Assembly: GCA_018433925.1 (NCBI GenBank)
Contig: JAHDQI010000273.1
Span: 1 to 38,712, forward strand
DNA: 38,712 nucleotides
From: Phycisphaerae bacterium
GTDB lineage: Bacteria > Planctomycetota > Phycisphaerae > Sedimentisphaerales > Anaerohalosphaeraceae
Direction of reading: 5' to 3'
Shown: positions 33,209 to 38,712 of the stretch, one piece after another
How positions within the stretch are numbered: the stretch's first letter is position 1
Layout of the letters: each line of letters begins with the position of its first letter
Notes under the pieces: generated by a model
The model's input: the letters and a program-made list of their open reading frames with translations, nothing else
Database searches by the model: none
What the model was told of the DNA's origin: nothing
Program-made: the position numbers and the translations under genes

Positions 33209-33246
33209 AAAAAACCGGCTCTGTGCAAATCGCTCAGAGCCGGTTT
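33209..33246 (-). terminator. Rho-independent terminator of the PFOR gene
   Basis: A perfect 12-bp stem, AAACCGGCTCTG (33212-33223) with CAGAGCCGGTTT (33235-33246) and an 11-nt loop, lies 9 nt after the PFOR stop. Read leftward it ends in a run of T (A-run at 33209-33214). Confidence 0.9.
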
Positions 33247-33255
33247 CTAATTGCA

Positions 33256-36200
33256 TCAGCATTCCAACTGTGAGAGTTTCTCGTACAAACTGTATTTTCT
33301 GGCCACGTGCTTTTTGGCCTGTTCCATGAGTTGCTTGGCAATTTCCGGGTTGGACTTCTTCAGTACGCGATAGCGGTTTTCGCCGTAGGCGTACTCTTCA
33401 AAGTCCAGCGTCGGTGCCTTGGAGTCCAGTTGGAGCGGGTTTTTGCCTTGCTCGGCCAGCCGCGGGTCAAACCGATACAGCGGCCAGTGACCGCTGGCCA
33501 CGGCCTTCTTTTGGTTCTCATATCCGCGAGACATATCGATCCCGTGGGCGATGCAGTGCGTATAGGAAAGCACCAGCGAAGGCCCGTCATAGCTTTCGGC
33601 CTCAGCAAACGCCTTAACCGCCTGGTTCGGATTGGCCCCGATCGATACAGAGGCCACATAGATGCCGCCGTAGCTCATGGCCATCAGGCCCATATCTTTC
33701 TTCGGCATTCGTTTTCCGCCTGCGGCAAACTGCGCCACCGCGCCCAGCGGCGTCGATTTGGACATCTGCCCGCCGGTATTCGAATACACTTCGGTATCCA
33801 GCACAAGCATGTTGACGTTTTCACCGCTGGCCAGAACGTGATCAAGTCCGCCGTAGCCGATGTCATACGCCCAGCCATCGCCGCCGACAACCCAGACGCT
33901 CTTGCGAACCAGGTAATCGGCCACCGTCAGCAGTTTCTTGCAGTCATCACAGTCGCTCTTGGCACAGGCGGTTTTAAGCTGTTCAACTCGACTGCGCTGC
34001 TCTTCAATGCCTGCCTGCGAGTCCTGCGTTGTCATGCCTTTCGTCAGCGACTCGGCCAGGCCTTTGTCGATGCATCCGGCCTGCGCGGCCTTCTCCGTCA
34101 GCTCCAGGGCATATCCCATCATCTTGTTGATGGCCAGCCGCATCCCCATGCCGAATTCCGCGTTGTCCTCGAACAAGCTGTTACTCCAGGTCGGCCCGCG
34201 TCCGTCAAACCGCTTGGCATACGGCGTCGTCGGCAGATTCCCGCCGTAAATCGAAGAGCACCCCGTGGCATTGGCAATATAAAGACGATCGCCGAACAAC
34301 TGGCTGATCAGTTTCACGTTGGCCGTCTCCCCGCAGCCGGCACAGGCCCCCGAAAACTCAAACAGCGGCGGCACAAGCTGGCTGCCCTTGATTGAGGCCA
34401 CTTTGAACTTGCTCGGATCGGTATCCGGGATGGAAAGGAAATACTCAAAGTTCTCCCGCTCCGGTTCACGCAGCGGCTCCTGAAGTGCCATGTTGATTGC
34501 CTTTTTGCCGGTGGGCTGCTTATTTTCATCGCGTTCTATGCCTGGGCAGTTAATGACGCATGCCTGGCAGCCCGTGCAGTCTTCCGGTGCCACCTGCACG
34601 GTAAATTTCATCCCGGCAAAATCCTTGCCTTTGGCGTCGGCGTTCTTGAAGGTTTCCGGGGCCTTCTCCAGGTGCTTCGGATCGTAGGCTTTGATCCGGA
34701 TCGCCGCGTGCGGACAAACCAGGGAACACTGCCCGCATTGAATACACAGATCCGGTTCCCACACCGGGATATGCACGGCGATATTCCGCTTTTCATACTT
34801 CGTGGTAGCCGTCGGGAACTTGCCGTCGCAGGGCATTTTGCTGACCGGAATCCGGTCGCCGCGGCCGGCCATGATCTCGGCCGTTACCGTCTTGACAAAC
34901 TCCGGCGCATCATCCGGTACCAGCTTGGCCATGTGGGTTGTGCTGGTGGCCTGGGCCGGAACCTTCACCTTATAGATTTTGTCAAGCGCTTCATCCACGG
35001 CGCTGTTGTTCATCTGAACGACCTTGTCGCCTTTTTTGCCGTAGGTCTTCTTGATGGCGTTTTTAATGGCCTCTACTGCCTGCTGAATATCAATCACACC
35101 GCTGATTTTGAAGAAGGCCGTTTGCATGATCACGTTGATGCGGGCCCCCAGCCCCAAATCCTCGGCAATCTGAATCGCGTCGATGACATAAAACTTCAGC
35201 TTCTTGTCAATGATCTGCTGCTGAACCTCCGCCGGCAGGGTGTCCCAGATTTCATCCGGCCCGTGGCTGCTGGTCAACAGAAACGTTCCGCCCGGCTTGA
35301 TATTGGCCAACATGTCGTACTTCTCCAGAAAGCTGGGGTTATGACAGGCCACAAAATTCGCCCGGTTGATCAGGTACGGGCTGCGGATTTTGTCCGGCCC
35401 GAAACGAAGGTGGGATACCGTGATGGCCCCGGCTTTTTTCGAGTCGTATACGAAATAACCCTGTGCGTAGTTGTCGGTTTCTTCGCCGATGATTTTGATG
35501 CTGTTCTTGTTGGCCCCCACGGTCCCGTCCGAGCCCAGCCCGTAAAACATGCCCGTAAAGACCTTTCCGGCGATATCAAACGATTCATCCACCTCCAGAC
35601 TCGTCTGGCACACGTCATCCACGATGCCGACCGTGAAATGATTCTTCGGTTTCTCCGCGTCCAGGTTGTCAAAGACCGCCTTGACCATCGCCGGCGTAAA
35701 GTCCTTCGATCCCAGACCGTATCGGCCGCCTACGGTAATCGGGTAGTCCTTGAATGGGGCCCATCCTTCGGACATGCTTTCGCCAATGGCTGTGCGCACA
35801 TCCAGGTACATCGGTTCGCCGATGGAACCCGGCTCTTTCGTGCGGTCCAGCACCGCGATCTTTTTGACGCTCTTCGGCAGGGCCTCGATAAAGTGCCTGC
35901 AACTGAACGGCCGGTACAGCCGCACCTTAATCAGCCCCACCTGTTCCCCGTTTTGATTCATAGAATCCACGGTTTCGTGGGCCGTATCCGCACCGGAACA
36001 CATGATCACGATAACCTTTTCGGCATTGGGATCGCCGATATAATCAAACAAATGATACGACCGGCCGACGACCTGGGCAAATGTATCCATCGTCTTTTGC
36101 ACAATATCGGGGCACGCCAGGTAGAACGGATTAACCGTCTCACGCCCCTGAAAGTACACATCCGGATTCTGTGCCGTACCGCTGATCATCGGGCGGTCCG

Positions 36201-36828
36201 GACTCAGCGCACGGGCCTTATGCGCCGAGACCAGCGCATCCTCAATCACAGCCCGCATATCGTCATAGCTCAGCTCCTCCACCTTCTGCACCTCGTGACT
36301 CGTACGAAAGCCGTCAAAGAAATGCACAAACGGAACCCGGCTGGCGAGGGTCGCCTGCTGAGCGATCAGGGCCATATCCATCACCTCCTGCACATTCGAC
36401 GAAGCCAACAGCGCAAAGCCCGTCTGCCGCACGGCCATCACATCCGAGTGATCCCCGAAGATACTCAGCGCCTGGCAGGCCAGCGACCGAGCCGACACAT
36501 GAAAGACCGTCGGCGTCAGCTCCCCCGCAATCTTATACATATTCGGAATCATCAGCAGCAGTCCCTGCGAGGCCGTAAACGTTGTTGTCAGGGCCCCGGC
36601 AGCCAGCGAACCGTGTACCGCGCCCGAAGCTCCGCCTTCCGACTGCATTTCCGTCACGGACGGAATCGTCCCCCAAATGTTCGGCTGACCGGCTGCGGTC
36701 TTCGCGTCTGATATTTCCCCCATCGGAGAACTCGGGGTAATGGGATAAATCGCGATCACTTCATTCGTTGCGTGGGCCACATGGGCCGCGGCCGTGTTGC
36801 CGTCAATCGTTACCGTTTTTCGACTCAT
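33256..36828 (-). CDS. nifJ: Pyruvate:ferredoxin (flavodoxin) oxidoreductase, single-chain
   Basis: 1190 residues from the ATG at 36828, with GGAGAG just upstream; a TTG four codons earlier is less likely. It oxidises pyruvate to acetyl-CoA and CO2 in the cytoplasm, reducing ferredoxin, and is a hallmark of anaerobic metabolism. It has the full homodimeric domain set: N-terminal pyruvate-binding domain (YPITPSSPMGE), central CoA-binding domains, and a 2x[4Fe-4S] ferredoxin domain (CIQCGQCSLVCP and CTGCQACVINCP). The TPP domain has GACAGCGETA and THCIAHG supplying proximal-cluster cysteines, and GGDGWAYDIG to YSNTGGQ for TPP/Mg binding. Length matches the family. It is transcribed alone and divergent from the oxidoreductase gene. 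Confidence 0.97.
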   Translation of the reverse strand: MSRKTVTIDGNTAAAHVAHATNEVIAIYPITPSSPMGEISDAKTAAGQPNIWGTIPSVTEMQSEGGASGAVHGSLAAGALTTTFTASQGLLLMIPNMYKIAGELTPTVFHVSARSLACQALSIFGDHSDVMAVRQTGFALLASSNVQEVMDMALIAQQATLASRVPFVHFFDGFRTSHEVQKVEELSYDDMRAVIEDALVSAHKARALSPDRPMISGTAQNPDVYFQGRETVNPFYLACPDIVQKTMDTFAQVVGRSYHLFDYIGDPNAEKVIVIMCSGADTAHETVDSMNQNGEQVGLIKVRLYRPFSCRHFIEALPKSVKKIAVLDRTKEPGSIGEPMYLDVRTAIGESMSEGWAPFKDYPITVGGRYGLGSKDFTPAMVKAVFDNLDAEKPKNHFTVGIVDDVCQTSLEVDESFDIAGKVFTGMFYGLGSDGTVGANKNSIKIIGEETDNYAQGYFVYDSKKAGAITVSHLRFGPDKIRSPYLINRANFVACHNPSFLEKYDMLANIKPGGTFLLTSSHGPDEIWDTLPAEVQQQIIDKKLKFYVIDAIQIAEDLGLGARINVIMQTAFFKISGVIDIQQAVEAIKNAIKKTYGKKGDKVVQMNNSAVDEALDKIYKVKVPAQATSTTHMAKLVPDDAPEFVKTVTAEIMAGRGDRIPVSKMPCDGKFPTATTKYEKRNIAVHIPVWEPDLCIQCGQCSLVCPHAAIRIKAYDPKHLEKAPETFKNADAKGKDFAGMKFTVQVAPEDCTGCQACVINCPGIERDENKQPTGKKAINMALQEPLREPERENFEYFLSIPDTDPSKFKVASIKGSQLVPPLFEFSGACAGCGETANVKLISQLFGDRLYIANATGCSSIYGGNLPTTPYAKRFDGRGPTWSNSLFEDNAEFGMGMRLAINKMMGYALELTEKAAQAGCIDKGLAESLTKGMTTQDSQAGIEEQRSRVEQLKTACAKSDCDDCKKLLTVADYLVRKSVWVVGGDGWAYDIGYGGLDHVLASGENVNMLVLDTEVYSNTGGQMSKSTPLGAVAQFAAGGKRMPKKDMGLMAMSYGGIYVASVSIGANPNQAVKAFAEAESYDGPSLVLSYTHCIAHGIDMSRGYENQKKAVASGHWPLYRFDPRLAEQGKNPLQLDSKAPTLDFEEYAYGENRYRVLKKSNPEIAKQLMEQAKKHVARKYSLYEKLSQLEC

Positions 36829-36859
36829 AAATCTCTCCAATTCATCTATTTAGGTGAGC

Positions 36860-37066
36860 AATACGTATTCTATTTGTGCTCTTGATGCACCATCCCTGCA
36901 CAAAGAACTGGCTTTTATACCATGTTTGACCCGCGCAGGCAAAGTTTTTTCCGTCATTTGAACCCAAAACTCCCCGAAAAACCTTGGATAGAAATCCTGT
37001 TGACCCAAATGCTTTTTCGCATTATACCCGAAGGATGGACATTTCCTGAAGAACACAGAAAATGTC
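36860..37066. promoter_or_regulatory. Divergent control region between PFOR and the Gfo/Idh oxidoreductase
   Basis: Positions 36829-37104 have no gene. AATACGTATT (36860-36869) is a 10-bp palindrome 32 nt before the PFOR start. GACATTT-N15-AAATGTC (37038-37066) is a dyad about 40 nt before the rightward gene. AT-rich TAGATAAAAT near 37076 could be its -10. No confident -35 was found for either gene. Confidence 0.25.
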
Positions 37067-37104
37067 TGGAAATATAGATAAAATACAAGGGAAGGAAAGT
37101 TAAG

Positions 37105-38091
37105 ATGCCATCGAAGATCCGATGGGGAACCCTCGGCTGCGGCTCCATTGCCCGCAAATTCATCGAGGATCTGGCCTATTCCAAATATGGCGTCATCCAT
37201 GCGGTCGGCTCCCGATCCGCCGCCCGATCCAAAACCTTTGCCCAGGAACTGAACGTTCCCAAATCCCACGGCAGCTATGAAGACCTTGTCGCCAACCCGG
37301 AAGTGGACATTGTCTATGTCGCGACTCCGCATCCCTTCCACATGGAACATACCCTCCTGGCCCTCAAGGCGGGCAAGCCCGTTCTCTGCGAAAAACCCGT
37401 CTCTATGAACGCACGCCAGCTCAAGCGAATGATCAACGCCGCCAAAGACCGCCGCCTCTTTTTTATGGAAGGCATGTGGACCCGTTTCTTCCCCGCCCTT
37501 CAGCAGGTGCGAAAATGGCTGCTCGACAAGGCCGTCGGCAATCTCTTAAACATCGAGGCCGATTTCGGCATTGCGTTCAAAGCCGGCCCCTCCCACCGCA
37601 TCCACAATCCCCAACTCGGCGGCGGGGCCTTGCTTGATCTGGGCATCTATGTCGTTTCCCTGGCCTGGCTGGTGTATATGGCCGAGCCCAAAAAAATCAC
37701 CTCCGTCGTCCACTTCGGCCCCACAGGCGTTGATGACCAGTCCACGCTGATTTTCGAATACCTCCACGGCGCCACCGCCGTCCTCCAGAGCAGCAGCCGC
37801 CTGGCCATTCGCCCGGAAGCCCGAATCTACGGCACAAAAGGAAAAATCATTCTGCACGAAAATTTTTCCTGTCCCAACCGCGCCACACTCGAAGCGGACG
37901 GGAAAAATCCGCAAACCCTGACCTTTCCCCATCCCGGCCGCGGATTTCAGTATGAAGCCGATCACGTTGCCGAGTGCCTTCACAAAGGCCGCCCCGAAAG
38001 CGATCAAATGCCCCTCAAGGAATCTCTCGCGATCATGCAGACAATGGACAAAATCCGCCGCCAGTGGAAACTTAAATACCCCGGCGAATAA
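37105..38091 (+). CDS. Gfo/Idh/MocA-family NAD(P)-dependent oxidoreductase
   Basis: 328 residues; AAGGAAAG lies about 8 nt before the ATG. The N-terminal Rossmann domain has GCGSIARKF (11-19), and the family signature CEKPVSMN (~98-105) supplies the catalytic-region Lys. The C-terminal alpha/beta domain contains GGGALLDLGIY and binds substrate. Family members oxidise or reduce sugars, inositols or dihydrodiols in the cytoplasm. The sequence around FFMEGMWTRFFP resembles the dimeric dihydrodiol dehydrogenase/glucose-fructose-type subgroup. The substrate cannot be assigned. It is a single gene, not clearly in an operon; the product fits general carbohydrate metabolism. Confidence 0.9.
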   Translation: MPSKIRWGTLGCGSIARKFIEDLAYSKYGVIHAVGSRSAARSKTFAQELNVPKSHGSYEDLVANPEVDIVYVATPHPFHMEHTLLALKAGKPVLCEKPVSMNARQLKRMINAAKDRRLFFMEGMWTRFFPALQQVRKWLLDKAVGNLLNIEADFGIAFKAGPSHRIHNPQLGGGALLDLGIYVVSLAWLVYMAEPKKITSVVHFGPTGVDDQSTLIFEYLHGATAVLQSSSRLAIRPEARIYGTKGKIILHENFSCPNRATLEADGKNPQTLTFPHPGRGFQYEADHVAECLHKGRPESDQMPLKESLAIMQTMDKIRRQWKLKYPGE

Positions 38092-38196
38092 TCCACAGCC
38101 CCTCAATCCGATTCTCTCTTTCGGCCGGAATAGGTCGCAAAACGGATCATTTCGGAGAATGACGATTTATTATCATAAGAATTCGGGAATGATAAA

Positions 38197-38206
38197 GCGG
38201 ACAAAA
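38197..38206 (-). repeat. GCGGACAAAA, inverted copy of the downstream TTTTGTCCGC motif
   Basis: This 10-mer is the exact reverse complement of TTTTGTCCGC, found twice in the array starting at 38565. It lies on the other side of the miniprotein gene, so the copies face each other around it. Confidence 0.5.
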
Positions 38207-38288
38207 TGGAACGAATGATGCCGAAAAAATAAGAAAATTTTTCAAAAAGATTTTTAATTTTTATTCCTCTTTTTTTACGAAGTAAGGA

Positions 38289-38294
38289 TATAAT
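38289..38294 (+). promoter_or_regulatory. Candidate -10 box of the miniprotein gene
   Basis: An exact TATAAT lies 53 nt before the ATG at 38348, downstream of a T-rich stretch. No good -35 hexamer is present at 16-18 nt. The remainder of 38092-38347 is AT-rich and holds no other gene. Confidence 0.35.
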
Positions 38295-38347
38295 ATCAGG
38301 CAGGTGGGGAGCGGCAAAATCAGATCGAACAGAACGGGAGATCATTT

Positions 38348-38476
38348 ATGAGTATACCGATTGGTGTAATTCTCGCTGTGTTTCTGATTGTTTTATGTAT
38401 GGTGCCCGTCCAGCCCCAGCCCAATGAGTCAGCGGACCTCGAAATGACAGGCCCGAACACAAGCCCGGAAGAATAG
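38348..38476 (+). CDS. Small single-pass membrane protein, 42 residues, unknown function
   Basis: The ATG at 38348 follows GGGAG by about 8 nt, and a TATAAT lies 53 nt upstream, so it has the signals of a real gene despite its size. Residues 5-19 (IGVILAVFLIVLCMV) form one hydrophobic helix. The tail (~20-42) is hydrophilic, Pro- and Glu-rich (VQPQPNESADLEMTGPNTSPEE). The helix lacks a typical cleavage site, so an anchored miniprotein is more likely than a secreted peptide. It is not recognised as any known family. It is flanked by oppositely oriented GCGGACAAAA motifs. It could resemble small accessory subunits or toxin-like peptides, but nothing supports either specifically. Confidence 0.5.
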   Translation: MSIPIGVILAVFLIVLCMVPVQPQPNESADLEMTGPNTSPEE

Positions 38477-38499
38477 CATTTCTTTAAAAAAGAGCGTTA

Positions 38500-38712
38500 T
38501 CAGGTTTTCGGGGCTAAAAACGCGGTTTTTGGGCGGTTTTGTAGGTATTTTTCCTGACGCCAAGTTTGTCCGTTCCTTTTCCTTTTTTGTCCGCTCTTTG
38601 TTCTGTTTTGTCCGCTTTTTGTCCGAAAATTGCCGCTTTTTCTCCTGTTTTTTCCGAGTTTTGCCAGCGTTTTAACGTTGCCGAGAGAAAATAAACAAGG
38701 AAACCGCCTTCG
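38500..38712 (-). other. Open basic reading frame running off the window edge (doubtful)
   Basis: On the minus strand a frame is open from the window edge to a TGA at 38500-38502, 70 codons with no start seen. The product is extremely basic and repetitive (RTKSGQNRTKSGQKRKRNGQ). This may be the C-terminal tail of a gene starting outside the window. It may equally be a by-product of the A-rich repeat array on this strand. I consider the repeat explanation more likely. Confidence 0.2.
38565..38625 (+). repeat. Helically phased TTTGTCCG repeat array
   Basis: TTTGTCCG occurs at 38565-38572, 38586-38593, 38607-38614 and 38618-38625, with steps of 21, 21 and 11 bp, i.e. whole helical turns. Degenerate members TTGCCG and TTTCCG continue at 38630-38635 and 38651-38656 (steps of 10 and 21 for the final G). 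The surrounding sequence is T-rich. Nothing else is recognised in 38477-38712. Confidence 0.6.

Noticed and set aside
34672-36711. Long open frame antisense to the PFOR gene
   Set aside because: It mirrors a strongly coding gene, has no recognisable domain and a His/Arg/Gln-rich composition typical of reversed coding sequence.

Overview
The window reads as a chromosomal segment of an anaerobic planctomycete of class Phycisphaerae, probably Sedimentisphaerales-like. This placement is inferred from gene content and no 16S is present. The evidence is secreted polysaccharide-degrading enzymes with dockerin-like EF-hand pairs whose halves end in [GNH]WL, a very long SecDF fusion, a TPR protein carrying RNA polymerase alpha C-terminal domains, an exosortase-linked exopolysaccharide locus, and pyruvate:ferredoxin oxidoreductase as a sign of anaerobic metabolism. 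Mid-GC genes are separated by AT-rich intergenic stretches.

Layout from left to right. The 3' end of a glycerophosphodiester phosphodiesterase (3-329) is followed by a secreted multidomain protein (734-3232: HExxH, Ig-like, LamG, dockerin-like, LamG). Two tandem family 1 pectate lyases follow (3503-6549), then a TonB-dependent receptor (6844-9159). Together these look like a pectin attack and uptake neighbourhood. A bidirectional terminator (9184-9217) separates it from a leftward operon (17143 to 9240) encoding a TPR/2x alpha-CTD protein, a SpoIID-like lipoprotein, Tgt, YajC and SecDF. Divergent from that operon are the two System II cytochrome c maturation genes (ResB-like and CcsA, 17442-19268). 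Convergent with those is a lipoprotein of family GH172/DUF2961 (19330-20454) whose promoter carries a LacI-type operator palindrome.

From 32065 down to 20668 runs a six-gene leftward operon for exopolysaccharide production and export: Wza-like export lipoprotein, exosortase, EpsI-like partner, a giant 1576-residue membrane-anchored TPR protein, a Wzz/BY-kinase and a UDP-sugar 4-epimerase. Gaps are 40 nt or less, with one ATGA overlap. Its roughly 400-bp upstream region is packed with direct and inverted repeats. Next come an unrecognised lipoprotein (32484-33179), PFOR (33256-36828) and a divergent Gfo/Idh/MocA oxidoreductase (37105-38091).

The right end holds a 42-residue membrane miniprotein gene (38348-38476). 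It lies between oppositely oriented copies of the 10-mer GCGGACAAAA/TTTTGTCCGC, with a helically phased TTTGTCCG array downstream. The strongest candidates for undescribed biology are the TPR-alpha-CTD fusion, the exosortase/giant-TPR exopolysaccharide locus, the HExxH-LamG-dockerin protein, and the miniprotein with its phased repeats. No tRNA, rRNA, CRISPR array or insertion sequence was seen.
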